The notes under the pieces are model-generated. The model worked only from the letters and a program-made list of their open reading frames with translations. It made no database searches and was not told the DNA's origin. This document shows, in pieces, positions 44,726-58,200 of a DNA stretch of 64,000 nt. Origin of the DNA: Nymphaea colorata (Eukaryota > Streptophyta > Magnoliopsida > Nymphaeales > Nymphaeaceae); the NCBI RefSeq assembly GCF_008831285.2, contig NC_045148.1, positions 20,763,002-20,827,001 of the forward strand. Reading direction: 5' to 3'. The position numbers and the translations under genes are program-made. Every line of letters begins with the position of its first letter. Within the stretch, counting starts at the first letter, position 1.

Positions 44726-46274
44726 TAAGGCATGCTCATCGTCATGAGTGAACTCGATAGGCTATGATTTAAGATGGTTCACATTTGGCGACATCAGTTA
44801 TATTATTATGGGAATTATGCGGAAAAAAAAGAAAAAAGAAAAGCTATCCACACAATAGGTTTTCATTGCGATACATAAGGTAAAATGATGCATCCTGTGG
44901 TTGGTTCAACTGTTTTCTGAATCGATTCGGATAGGCCTAAATGGACCCTCCGAGCCAAATCGGATCGGGAGAAAAAAAGAAAAAAAAAATTGCCTGAGAA
45001 ACAAATTCTCTTGTTATGATTTATTATTCTTGTGTATTTCACAATTGTTATGAATTAAAAAGGCTGTTTTCTAATTGTTTTTCTTTTTGCTGATTCTTTT
45101 AGCAAACCAAATGAGTCTGAAATACTTTTTCTCATTTTCACATATGAATTTATTGGATTTTATAGATTTTAGACTTCAAAATATTTTTCCAAACTGTTAT
45201 AAGAACATTTTTTGTCGTGATTTAATACTGACGTCCACTAGATTTGGATTGTGTCCGCATACAGCCAAGACCCATCTCACCATTAAAGCTCACTGGTAGA
45301 CATGATGCAAAGAGCTTTAGTTCAGTGGTGCAAAGCTAAAATGGCCAAATGACACTTTCGATGGCTTTGGATCGGAAGAGTAACATGTTGGATTTGGTTC
45401 AGTTGCTGTTTTTGCGAAGTCCAATACAATCAGATCCAGACAAATGGTAAATAAGATTTGGATATGCGAGACTCAGTGTAGCGACCCTAGTGGATCTCAA
45501 CCTGCCCCTTAGTAGTTTTTATTACGGTCCAAAAATGTTATAGTTCGAAAAGGTTAACAACCAATTACTTAACAATTATATTTATAAGTCCCTCAATATG
45601 TATCACAATCTTATATACGAGACTAAACTTATGAAATGCTACAATTTACCCCCCTTAAAGTTTATATATCTGCATGTGTGGGGCCCCAAGTTTGAGTGTT
45701 GAACTGGCTCTTATACTACCGTAATGACTCGGCTAGCAGATCTTAACCCATTCCTAATCAGTTTCAGTTGTAGCCTCAAAAAGATTAAGAACTAGGACAA
45801 TCAATCACTTAACAAACTACTTTATTATGAGACTAAACTTTTGTGGTCTTATACTCAAATTCACAAAATATAATCTCAAGCCAACTTCTGATCCTCTTAC
45901 TGATCAGATTCGGCTTGCTTAATAACTTGACTGGCTATCGGAGGGTGGATTTGATCAGATGCTGGATACGGAGCTGATCTTTTTGCACTTGCTCAGGTGA
46001 CTTTGATGAGATCAGAAACATAAATTATTTGCATTTGGTAGGAGTGACAGCAAAAGCACCATGCTGATGATTAGTTGATGCTTTACATGCCTTGCATCTT
46101 ATTTCATTTAATCACGTTTCCATCCAACGATGCCTTCACTTAAGTGCTAGCTAGATGGGTCTGTTTCACCATCTGCTTAGGCTCAATATCAGCACACACA
46201 CACACAGCACAACTAATAACCCAACTCCGGAAACTGCAAGAAACACCCATCAGCCCTAACCCTGAACGCGAGCG

Positions 46275-46275
<1 letters not shown>
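44724..46275. other. AT-rich spacer, no gene seen
   Basis: Two loosely similar stretches (about 45478-45590 and 45720-45830, both with AACAATTAnTTAACAA-like ends and a CTCAACC/CTTAACCC core) may be fragments of one degenerate transposon. No recognisable protein. Confidence 0.4.
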
Positions 46276-46364
<89 letters not shown>

Positions 46365-46390
46365 AGAGAGAGAGAAAGAGAGAGAGAGAG
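46276..46390. repeat. Compound (TA)n-(GA)n microsatellite
   Basis: About 43 TA units (46276-46361) run into a GA-rich tract (to about 46390), the longest simple repeat in the window. Confidence 0.97.
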
Positions 46391-47304
46391 CAAAAGCACG
46401 ATTGATAAAGTCCCCTTGCATTCCACAGCTCGTGGTTCATTTCTTCTATATGATCCATTTCTTAGACAATTTTTTAAGGAACAAATGTAGTTTTTCTTAA
46501 TCCTAAAAACTGCAAGTGCTTAGAAAATAACAAAGAAAAATGGAGATATAAGAGAGTTCTGTTCAAAGGAACTGTATCTTTTGTCTTACCAAATGATGCC
46601 TCAGTTCTCTCATCATGGCTTGTGAAGCCAAATATAAGTATTGTTAGGCCATATAGGTCTACTCAGTCTCCTTCCTCTAGTATAGCATTCATGGAGCTCA
46701 ATAGATCTTACTTTTCAGAAAAAGTTTGGCAAGAGAACATATTGTGATAGTTTAGCACGTTTGATGATCGTCATTTCTTAAAACTTGGCTAGAAATACAG
46801 GACAACACAAATATAAGAGTGGAGCAAACATTTTTTATCATTTGAAGCAGAAACCAAGACGGGGAGTCCAAATTAAACGGATCACATTTATGAAAGAAAC
46901 ACTTGTTTAGATGTTAATACAAGAATTTCACTTGAATCCCGCATTGTCCTTGAAATCCATAAATCCCGAAAAAGATTTTTCGTTGTGGCGAAGTTATGCT
47001 CTCTGACATGGCCGGAAGATCCAATCTGTCGAGAACTTCAATTTGAAAACAGACGTCAATTTAGGCTCAGATTTGAAGAGTTCACCAAGATGTTGCATGA
47101 ATGCAGATACTATATTTCAATCTTCCCTAACATACTTTTTTTTTTTTCTTCTTCTTCTCTGAATTAATTTTAAGGAGCATGCTGAGAAGTAGCTTAATGG
47201 ATCTGCTATCTAAGAAGTGAACCAGAGGTGACCCTCGATTATCAGATGTTACAAAGATGGCACAAGATTATCGGATTCAATAACCTTTCTGACCTGTTGG
47301 TTAT
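46391..47304. other. Spacer, no gene seen
   Basis: AT-rich sequence with a poly-T/TTC run near 47140-47160. A 60-codon ORF at 46985 has no family resemblance. Confidence 0.5.
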
Positions 47305-47307
47305 TTA

Positions 47308-47471
47308 GGGGCTGTTTGGTAATAGTAATGCACTGTTATTGTTCCATAAAGTTCTTCCAAAAATTTCTGTAGCAGATTTACTGGGACAATTGTACAAATG
47401 TTATATAAATCTGTCTCATATTTTGATGCAGATTGAGTAACATATATATCTAACTATTGCCAAACGGCCCC
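47308..47471. mobile_element. Tourist-like (PIF/Harbinger) MITE
   Basis: A 164-bp element with terminal inverted repeats GGGGCTGTTTGGTAATAG and CTATTGCCAAACGGCCCC (two mismatches), flanked by TTA on both sides (47305-47307 and 47472-47474). The TTA duplication and GGGGCTGTTTGG-type termini are characteristic of Tourist/Harbinger MITEs. It has no coding capacity. Confidence 0.88.
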
Positions 47472-47474
47472 TTA

Positions 47475-49405
47475 AGGCACTCAACTACACACTTTTACAT
47501 GCAGAATGGTTGGATATACCAAAAACTGATTTGGATCCAGAGTTTAGATACCGATCAGTCCTGCTTCAAATGAAGAAACTTAGGTCCAACTGGGAATACA
47601 TATGATGAATCTTAATAATTAATCTCTTTTATCCACTGAACACCCATAATAAACTCAGAAGACAATGCTATGTTAATTGTCATCTTCTTTTTTTTTTCTG
47701 CAAACTATATAAAGATTGTTTGTAGGATTATGTGTTCCACCACTTGGCTCCATACTTCAAAAAATTGGTATCCAACGGTACCATTAACACATAATATTAG
47801 TTGGACTATATGATTGTATTTCGTTATTTAAAATCTTATGCACTTTAATTTAACCTGCAGAAAAGCAATGCCCTGAATTCACTTTATATGAAACCCATTT
47901 GAAATCAAATCAAGCTTTATTGATTTATTTCAGTAAACTGACGTAGCAGTACAATGAGTGCTCACACTTCTCGAAATTATGATGGTCCCAGCAAGAGGAT
48001 GAGTCCAGAGTCCCACTTTTATAAAGCACTTAGAGACCTTTTGGTTCCAAATCTCAATTGTTTTTTATTGGTTTAGAGTACATTTGAGACTTTCATCCCT
48101 CCCATTTTTCCCGTTCTACTATAAAGAATTGCTATTCTTCTACATCCTTATAGTCCGGATCATGGGGTTTCAACTTACTCTCTCTCTTGATTAATTTCTA
48201 CACGAATACCAACATTTTCTTTTACTATATAGGTCAATCTAATATATGAAACCACGGTGAGCATATTCTTGGAAACAAGACTTGCAATTATGATGTATCC
48301 TCTCTCTCTCTATCTCCCCAACTTTTGCTTTTGCTTTTACTTTATAGAACAATCGCACACATGAAAAAATGTGGCCATTGTTACTAGTAGCGACATAATT
48401 ACTCGTGGTATAAAGCCTTCTTTTTATTGTTATAAAATTGTTACAACAGTGAAAAGCCAAACCAGAGGCTTTTCAGTACTCTTCTATACAACCAGCACCA
48501 TGCTGAGTGGAGATTAGTGTTCCATAAATTGAATTCACGACTGTTTGCAGGTATGTTTGATAGCTTCGGATCTGAAATTCAAGAGCTTGTGACCCCTATG
48601 CAAAAAAGAAGATTTATGTTATCAATTTCCTGGATCTGAAATCTTGGAAAACTCCTCATAATACGAAGCTGACCCTTTCTATACATCATAATTTGAAAAG
48701 ACGACCACTGTTTATTGAAATGGTAAAAGAGCAGCTCCCTCTTCATCATGATGCCAAGAAACTACGATCCATTATTACAATGATGAGCATTCCAAAAATA
48801 CGCTAACTAAATCATGGAACCTACCCAAATACGCTGTTAAAATGCTCTAATATCTGTGGTCGCCAATCATGAAGATCAATGATCGCCGGCGAGAGCATGC
48901 CGTCGACCCCACCGCTTGGGCTAGCAAATAATCATCAGATCGAAACAGCAGACGACGGAGATTTGAGAGCATTTCATTTCATAAACTTGATCTGATAGCT
49001 CATGAGAACCGATCATTTCTGCTGCCTACGAAACCAAGGACAAGGGGATTCAAGAACAACTAACTTTCACTGTGCAAGTCAGCTGGCTATAGTAGTTGCA
49101 ACACTTTGGAATCATGGACATTCTATCTCAGTCGTCAAGGTCTTCGTCCACTGCACAGTATGTCCTTAACAAGGACATAATCATTTATATATATATATAT
49201 ATATATACACACGTTTCAAGGTGGTGCACGAAGGAGGACATGTTGCTAGTTAGTTTGATTTTTTTGAGCACTATGTTATAATGTCTAATACCAAGTTGAT
49301 CTTACATATATAACCAAATTCTCGTTAAATTTTCTTTATGTAAACTGCAATTCACATGTACATAGTTGATTTGAATCAGATAATTACAGGTATCCAGATC
49401 AAGAC
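47475..49405. other. Spacer, no gene seen
   Basis: AT-rich sequence with small CT repeats (48181 and 48298) and a (TA)n at about 49183-49206. A moderately GC-rich patch at 48880-48960 has no extended open frame. Confidence 0.5.
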
Positions 49406-49593
49406 CAGGGGCGGAGGGGGGGGGCTTAGGCCATGGCCCCACCCTGACCAATGAAAAAAAAAATTACATTGAAAAAAATATAATTTTTTAATTGTGTCAT
49501 GTATTTTTGGTTTTGAATTCAATTTGGCCCTACTCAGATCCAGAGGTTGAACTGTCGGGCCTATCCTTGAAGAAAATCCTGGTTCCGCCCCTT
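49406..49593. mobile_element. hAT-like MITE
   Basis: 188 bp starting CAGGGGCGGA and ending TCCGCCCCTT (imperfect terminal inverted repeat; the last base departs from the expected G). It is flanked by 8-bp near-identical sequences ATCAAGAC (49398-49405) and ATCATGAC (49594-49601), with one mismatch. An 8-bp duplication with CAGGGGCGG termini fits hAT elements. Non-coding. Confidence 0.65.
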
Positions 49594-49601
49594 ATCATGA
49601 C

Positions 49602-52600
49602 GGCATTCTCCGGTTATACAATATGATAAACAAGACACCGGTTTCAAGTAATGTTGGCATCATGACCAGCCGCCGAGGTGATTAACAGAAACGGAAGCAG
49701 CGGAAGCAGCTAACCTCAAGGTGAAGACCAGTATGTGTATGGTGAATCTAAAGGCAAAAGATACATTATTTTAGACGTGGATGCACACACACACACACAT
49801 GCATGCGTGTATGTAAGCTTTGAAGAAGGGAAGATTTTTCTACCTTATTCTTTTTGAGTGGGCAAGGCAATCTCAAGTTCTCGAATATGGAATATTGATA
49901 ATGTACTGGTGTGCCACCACCTCCCTTCTAAAAGGTGCAAAATATTCTTACCTTTGCAGAAAAGTTTCCACAACGAACCTTTTCTTTTTTGCCTTCTCTT
50001 TCTACCTTGCAAGTTCCGGTCCATCGCTTTTCCGGTCAAGTTTCATTGAGTTCCCAACCCTTGGTTCACACGGCGATGCAAGTAAACACATTCGTGAATA
50101 AAGAATTTTGATTTGGTTCATGAATTCCCTTACACTTGGGGAGTCGAATACTTCAATTAAGGGATTGAGGCAAATTAAACTTGTTTTGTACAAGTTGGTC
50201 GGTGTGGTTCGGACCCAGTGCACCCCGTATGTCATGTCCGAACTTTAGATGAGAGGAGACAAATACCTCCCCTCTTCGTATTTGGATGGAGCCATGGTAC
50301 ACTTTGTCAACCCCATGCTTTAACTTTCTGATCTTGAACATAGTTTTTGTTATGGTAATTAAACGCCTAACCTGATTAATATCTCACACATTTTTTTCTA
50401 GGTCAAAAGAAAAACCCGCTCTTGGGGTGGAAAAATTTGTCGCAACGTCTACACGTCATAACGGCAACGGAAATGAAACGAGAAAGGGCCCAAACTGCAT
50501 CCTTCCAAATACTTACCAATACATATGGTGTCCTGTATGCAGTGGCGTAGCCACATGGTGGCTACCCACACCAGGCTCGCAAAATTAGTTTAAATATACG
50601 TTAATGTTTTTATATATTTGATTGTTATACATGTAAGTGTCCCAAAGAAATTAAAGGTATTGAATGAATGCTCTCACTAAAAAATTTTTTTTGCTCTGCT
50701 AGTGCCTGTATGGGCTAATACATACAATTAAATAACCTTACGATTGAATATAAGAACATCATTTAAAATCACTATATTCACTTGGAAGATCATGATGCCG
50801 GTAACATTGTTTACAACCATCAACTCTAATTTCTTTGGCACAAAGTTAACTTTCCTGTATCAAAAAGATTTGAGGTTGGTAGCCAAAAAAAAGTGTGTCC
50901 CACGAATTCTTTTGTTGAAATTCCATGGGCCAAGTGACCCACTTTATTTCTCAGATTATGGCAGTACCACTGCTGCCAGTGGGTGCACTATGGCTGTAGT
51001 CCAAAAAGACACTAGTGGTCACCTAAGTTAAGTGTTCCCTTGTTTCTCAACACGTCCTGTCAAGACCTTCCATTCTGATCTTAAGTTGGCCGATCTGTTG
51101 TTCCACTGCAATCTTCTTGTCCACATAAATGCATGCATACATGACTACTCTTTGGTCAGAACCCACCGAGAATTTTGGTTTGTTTATTTGTTTGGGAAAA
51201 GTTGAGTGGTTCATTTCTAGGGAAGCAAGACTAACCCACGTTGGGTCCATTCAGACATGACCCATGAACATCCACTTTGAGCACTATGTAAATGGATTGA
51301 GTATAATAGAATTATTGATTCGATTACGAATTCTTTGGTAAGAATTTGTAAAGAAATCCAGATCAATCACTAATGTGGCACAGATTCAGTGTCTAGTTTT
51401 ACAGTTGAATCCACAATTCGAGTCCCATTTCTGAGTGAGATTTCATAAAAGTGGTACTTCAGTTGCATATATATGTCGGACCTTAAAAATTACAGTGAAA
51501 ATCCAACTCCAAATCTGAATTCAGTTTAATAGAGTTGAACTAAACCGGATTTAGTAAAAGTCTGGATATGATATTCTAATCTTAGCGTGCTCCACTTTGT
51601 CGAGGGGATAAAATAAAAAGCAAACACGAAGAAATTGTTCCATCGATACCGATGTCCTAAGGAATGAAAGGAAGGCATCTCGGAGAAACGCAGCAAGAGG
51701 GAATGTCTTTGTCAAATCAAACGTGGGCATAATCTTTCCATATTGCTTAGATGAGACTCTAAAGCAAAGAATAATTTTTCATAACCAAATCTTTTAGACT
51801 ATTGTTACGTCCCTTAGCAATTCTACTTAAGATATGCTTCACCAAAATTATAACCAGCTTTTCGTTTTTGTTGAGGCTCATATTGTCGAGCCAAAATTAG
51901 CCAAAAATATAAAAAATTTATTTTCAACAAAAAAGGAAAAGATGTAAGAATTAATTTAAAATAAAAATAAATCTTATAACACCTTAGGAGAAAATTAAAA
52001 TGTTGCACATGGTACCCTTCAAAAGATATCATTGATTGCAACAGATTAAAGTTAAAACAATAGAATGGTACACCTAAAAATTTTCTCCTCGCTGTCAAAC
52101 ACGGTGAAAAAGTCGGAACTTATATGATAAGCACCAATTATGAATTATTACCGCCCCAAAGAAGAAGGGCATGGATCTAGCAGCTCAAGCAACTAAGGAA
52201 GAAGATGACGCCTGCATTACGTTATTACGTCCTTGCACTTCACTCCTTGGCTCAAACGGAACCACTTGCTCCCCTCTTGCTCTTGACGGCATCCGGTACT
52301 TTTTATCTCCATCCAAGTTATATATAAAAAAAAGAAAAAAGAAAAAGATTGGATCCAACATCTTTTAGCTCATAGAAGTCAAAAAAGATTGATTCCCCAA
52401 AGTTGGATTCTAGACTTTCATATGCACATAGCCTTTCAACCCCAAATTGCAAATTAACAAAAGTTTGATAAATATGTTACAGTTTAAAAATTTAGTCATG
52501 TATTAAAAATTATGAAAAATTTTAAAAGGCTTATAAAAAAAGTTATTAAATAAATGGTTGTCTTGATTCATAGTCCTTTTGAAGTTAGAGCTGAAACTGT

Positions 52601-53733
52601 TAGGGAGCAAGTTGGAGTCTGCCAAACTAAAAGTCCGAACCCAAAAATGTGTTGGGTTGTTACATCTTAACTAATGAAAGATCTAGATGTGAGCATGTGC
52701 GGACCTCTATAGATCGAGCTTTAGCTATATGGGGTGCTCAATCAGCCACGGTTAGACTTTGAGTATGCTCAGAAGCCCTCGTAACTGTTATTCTATCAGT
52801 GACGAAGCCAGAAATTTGTAACTAAGGAGCGTTAATACATAATAACCTAATTTTAAATATTTGAAAAAACAAAACTTAGATTTGAGCTACTATGAAAGAA
52901 CAGTATATAAAGATTGGCTCTTGCTACTTGGAAATCGTTGTATTTTTTTTTCGAACGTGAGAGACCGCGTATCTTGGGCATCTTTAAAATAAATAAATAA
53001 AAAAAACGGAAATGGTCTTTTTCTCGTTAAATTATAAAATGAATTTCACGATGCCGGTCATCATGCCACAAGCGTGCCGTGGCTTAAAATTATGCGGTCT
53101 CAACTTTTCGAGCTCCCGGCACGGCGTGTTTTTGTATATTGGAATGTCACTCCCTTCTTTAAAGAGGAAAAGCATCCATGGCAGCCTTTGTAGGCCAAGC
53201 CGGAGATTGGCCCCGGTCAAAGGACAAAATCGACCATTCCTCCTCCTATCCTTTGACTGACAAAATTCAATTAACTTTACCGATTGCTCTTAATCATGCA
53301 TATTAAATAAATAATAAAATAAAGCCGAAAAAGATTTTTTATATTTTTTACGGTAATTTCAAGGGCCAGGATTTAAAAATAGGGAGAAACCGATGGATGG
53401 ATTGACGGGCATGGGTTGCCAAGGATTTAATGGAACCACGCGGCCCTATTTAATGATCTGATCATCTCCCCACATGCTTAAGATCCCAAACCTAATTAAA
53501 TTAAATATTTTTCGAATTTTTTTGAGTTTCAGTTCTTTCTAAACCACAGGCTGTCATCTTCTTTTTTTTTTTTTAAGAAAAATGAAAGGTTGACTTAACT
53601 TCTAAGGAGATGAGAAAGAAAGAATTGAAGTGGCGAACAAGAGTGGACTGCTCAGCGTGCAACTCACAGATGCGGGAAAAATATTTCAAAATACCAAAAA
53701 AAAAAAACAAAAAATACAGTGCTCTTAATAATG

Positions 53734-53738
<5 letters not shown>
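49602..53738. other. Spacer, no confident gene
   Basis: Mostly AT-rich. CAGTGGCGTAGCCACATGG at about 50538 resembles the terminus of another hAT-type repeat, but I found no partner end. Short ORFs (49820, 50744, 52171, 53012) show no family resemblance or splice-consistent extension. Confidence 0.5.

Positions 53739-53801
<63 letters not shown>
53739..53801. repeat. (TA)n microsatellite
   Basis: About 31 TA units. Antisense and sense ORFs over it are artefacts. Confidence 0.97.
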
Positions 53802-53804
<3 letters not shown>

Positions 53805-55291
53805 GGGGAAAGAGAGAATTCGTGAGAGAATCTATTCTCACAGCTCTTGGGAGTTAGGTTCTTGTGGGCCCACAAGTTTGCCATGCCTTTAGATTGGCAG
53901 GATTGATGTAAGTGGATCTTACAAGGAAGATTGTAGGGCAAGTGGGAAGCATGATGCCCAGAAACCCTAAAAAGCTACCCAACCTTGGTTCCCCCAACCA
54001 TATTATTAATAATAATAATAATCTCTATTGATATTTTGTAAGTTTTGTTTTAGCTTTATGCAGTAAGTAAGTTGTGGAAAAAATGTGCAAGATTTTTCTT
54101 ATTTTCTTTCAAATATTTGAGAAAAATTGGGAAAAAAAAATGTGTTGAGTAGAGGGGGTTTCCTGAAATGGGCACTTAACTTACACGGTAGAACTTTCAG
54201 AGAAAGGGAAAGTTAAAGGACGCGAATGCTTTAGATTTAAGAAGCGGCCATGGGAATTTCTACCGGTTTTTCCTCTGCAAGCTGAAACATCGGGGAGATT
54301 CATAAGAATGAAGAGTTACCAATCTCATGAAAATTAAGTAATAAATAATTGGTACCTTCAAAAAACCTCTTTTATGTACCGCGGGAAAGGAAATTCTCTG
54401 AACTGAAATAGATGAGTAAATAATGGTCTGATCTGTGCTTGAGCAAGAGAGTCCAACTCTGTTCTTTATAATAAAGAACAGATCTGTACAGGTTTCAGCT
54501 GCTTTTTAATCGAAACTGGTAAACCAAATTTGAAGAAGGCGCTGGCACGCACACACATACATGCATGCATGCATGCTCGGAGTTTCTCTAGGTTATGAAG
54601 AACTTTTTTATTGAAAAGATAAAGGCATCAGTGAGATTCCATGGAGTCATAAATTTTGCCGCATAAACACGGTAATAATATAGACAAATGATAATGATGT
54701 CTCCCTTGCTTTTGGCACTCGAAGCTACAGGAGAAGACGTCAGTTCCCTAGAGGAACATCTGGGGAAGAGAGAAAAGAGAAGGCCACGTAAAGAATTTAA
54801 ATCCGGATCATCTTCTCTCTCTCTGCAACCCGCAGAGATGCAGTGGGGAGCACGCGCACATCCACACACAGAAATGAAAGAGCAGGAAGAAAAACAGAAG
54901 GAAGAAAGAAAAAGCCGCCCACCCGCTTCATTATTTCCCTCCTCCTCTCTTTAATAAATGTTTAAAGGTGAAAGTTGCAGGGCACGCCATTGGGCCTTGT
55001 AAGTGCACCATTTTTCTCGCCAACCCACATGGGAAAAACCCCCTAAAAATCCTCACCCTCATCCTCCTGCTTCCTTTTTTAATTCAGCTTCTGCCTCCTC
55101 CCCAACTCTCTCTCTCTCTGTCTCGCAATTTTTTTATACCATTGTTATTGGTGAAAAAAGAATGAAGTAAGATCTCATCAGTGTGGCTCTCCTCCCCTTG
55201 GATGGACCTCCTTGGCCATCATAATAGCCATAGAAGAAGACAACAGAGATGGTTCAAACTAGCCTCCACAGACTCTCAAAATTCTTCCAAA
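53802..55291. other. Upstream region of the neprosin-family gene
   Basis: It holds (AAT)n at 54005-54023, a CA/CATG-type alternating tract at 54548-54577 and CT runs near 55108-55124 shortly before the gene. These are probably promoter and leader sequence. A purine-rich ORF at 54688-54954 is low-complexity and not called. Confidence 0.5.
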
Positions 55292-58200
55292 ATGGACGCT
55301 AGCGGTCTCAGGATCTCTCCAGCCGTCTTCGCCGTCTCCATCATTTATCTGCTCCTCCTCGTCTGCACCTGCCCTGTTTCCTCGTCCATCTCGCCTGATT
55401 CCGGCGTCCCATCGACCAACCAGACTTTTAATGTGGGGGAGGAGTTGAAGAAGCTGAGGAGGATCAGAGCTCACCTCAAGAAGTTCAACAAGCCTTCTGT
55501 CAGGACAATTCAGGCAATTCTGAAGTCTCTTCTCCGTTCTCTTTCTTTTCTGTCTTCTGCTTTCCGAATTTTACCTGGTTTCCGGCACGCCGGAATACTA
55601 CCAGCTTCTTGGTGCACCCGAATTAATGGGAGCGAAGCACCAATTAACACAAATAAATGCCTTGTCTGCCATGGACTAAAAGATGCTTGCACCAAATTCA
55701 CCACGTATCCTCTTTTTCTCTCTAACCATTTTTTCTTGAAACTTTTCAGCAGAGTCCAGACGGTGACGTGATTGACTGTGTTCTTTCTCACCTCCAACCA
55801 GCATTTGATCATCCAAAATTGAGAGGAGGAAGGCCTTTGGTACCGCCCGCTTCACTTTCCCTTTCTTCATCCATTTCCTTCTGGTTTTCAGCTTTACATT
55901 ACTATCAGTCCTAGTATCATTCTTATTCCCATTATTTTGATGCTAATCTTGGCAAGAATTAGATTAGGCTTAATGCATAGACAGACGCTTGATTGTGTAA
56001 TAAATGCACGCGGCAAAAGTACAAACCAGAATTAGATGCCATTGATTCAGAAGTTATGGGTGTTTCTGAAACCAAAAAACAAACAAGCGCAGCCAATGGC
56101 TGTGGGATTCGAAGCACCTTCTTGAGCACTAGCTAGTCTTATCGGTCCTTCAAGTTCTGGCGCTCATTGTTTCTTTCTTCCTGGTCTTGTCTGATATCAG
56201 GATCCGCCTGAGAGGCCTAAAGGACACAACACTGAACCAGGGACGGAGGCACAGAACTTTCAATCATGGAACATGAGGGGAGAGTCATGCCCAGAAGGAA
56301 CCGTGCCCATCAGGAGGGTGACCGAGGCCGACATTCTGCGGGCCAGCTCTCTTGCGAGATTTGGACGGAAGGCAAGGAGGCCGGCACTGAGGGTGGTCCG
56401 GCGAGACACGACCAGCAGCAGTCATGAGGTTCGTTACCTGTCTTCTCTCTGCAGTAACAGTTTTAGTCTCCGGGTCAAAAAGAGCTTTCATGACAGCAGC
56501 AAGACAATCTGGTTGTGGCCTACTTTGGAGATCGATCCCCCACGATTGTTTCTTTTCATAATTCTTCCAAAGTTGTTTGCAAATTCTCTTTATTTGTTTA
56601 ATACATTATTTATTTATATGAGAAGTTATAACTTCTGCTTTTCATACTGTTTCTTAATGAGCTCCTTGGTTCAGTTGAATTCTTTTTCTTTTATCGATTG
56701 ATGCATTTTATGATGGCAAATCGACACGGTTAATGCATCTAATTTTGATTTATTAAGGCAACTTTTCATTGAAAGATGCAAGAAATTGGTTTTTCATAAA
56801 AGTGGTGTTTCCAGAATGGAAGATTTTCTCTGGCGTTCTTGATTTACTCTGCAACTTCTTTAGCATCCCTTACCTGTTCTCTTCCTTTTCATCAGAATTT
56901 CCATCCACATTTAACCATGAAAATCAGCACTATGATAGCCGCAGGTAGGAGCGGTAATTTCAAGGAGCAGTATGAGCGTTCTAGAAATTACCACAGCACG
57001 TCCCTTTCACACATTTATGTTTCAGGGACTTAAGATCACCTTTTGCTTTTACTCCCCTCTGAAATGCTCTATTTTAGGGTTTCAGATCTCTCATACAGGC
57101 TTCTGCAAAAGCATGAGGGGCAAACTGGGAAATACCTCGAGTCGACCGAACCCCTGTCCCATGGTCGCCACCATGTCGATCATACATACGCCACACGAAA
57201 TACCAATTTTGCCCCTGACACTTTTTAAGAATTTTACAGTATCTGAACAGATAAAGGAGGTGCGTGCATGAGATGGATGCCCATATCACAAGGACGTACT
57301 GATGCTAGTTTCTTAGAAAACTTAGGCGCATTCATGCGACGAAATTTGATAAATAAAGCATATAAGTTCATATGATGTCGAATTAGTTCCACCTTCTTTG
57401 GCTTCAAAAGAAACTGAGCAGTTGCGTATATATAGGACCGCGTCTTTGAAACCAGACACTATAGTCAATGTGTTGGTACACTGTTCTGCAAAAGCTTGCA
57501 GAACGCCTTCTTTATCCAGCATTCGATCATCATGTCCAGACCGTCCATCTTGAGATGGACGGTTCCATTGTAGCATCGCATAAAGGACATGAAGTCCTTC
57601 AACAGCGATGAACATGTTCTTTTATGTGCCCTATAATGACTCGGGGAAGAGCATATCCAGAGAAGGATTGTACAAGACGAGCCCCACAGTGGGGGCAGCA
57701 GTACTGTGCATGGAAAAAACATCGGAATAGAAGAACATGCAGAAACTGTGGATGGTCACCATCATATGCAGCTTTCCTTCTCCACCCTCCATCTCCAAGA
57801 GTACTGATCTGCAACAAAGATCGCGTACCGGCTCTCTGCGATCTTCTTGCTCTCGTTGGAATGGTCGATCTGAAATGCCTGGTCCCTGATCAGTGAGTTA
57901 GTTTGTGTATGGGTACAAACACTTATATTCTATGAGAAGGGGCTACTTTAGGTGGTTTTGGGATGAATCTATTAGAGGGCAGTCTGATTTTTCAGATTAT
58001 ATCAATGGTGGACTTACGACACTCTAGTTAATGGGTGTACCATTCTCCACTCAAGTCTCTAAGCAACCTTGCGCTTTCGCCTTTTCTGGGTATCTCACTA
58101 CTTTGTTTTAACAATCAAAATACCGAATAACTATATTATGTTATTTACCTTCAACGTGAACATAGCCATGCATGTGCAGTCCTGTTGTCTTCATTGATGG

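Noticed and set aside
46144-46458. ORFs over the (TA)n tracts (also at 44560, 53573 and 61126).
   Set aside because: They encode only Ile-Tyr repeats, an artefact of TA being stop-free in two of the frames.
54688-54954. 88-codon ORF upstream of the neprosin gene.
   Set aside because: Low-complexity Glu/Lys/Arg-rich C-terminus, no homology recognised, and it sits in what should be the promoter.
55181-55291. Longer start for the neprosin gene at 55181 or 55202.
   Set aside because: 55181 is a GTG codon. The ATG at 55202 would bury the signal peptide behind 30 mostly polar, basic residues, while 55292 places it at the N-terminus.
57322-57896. Possible Cys-rich gene within neprosin intron 3.
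   Set aside because: ORFs overlap on both strands, CxxC spacing matches no zinc-finger class I know, and flanking splice sites are lacking.
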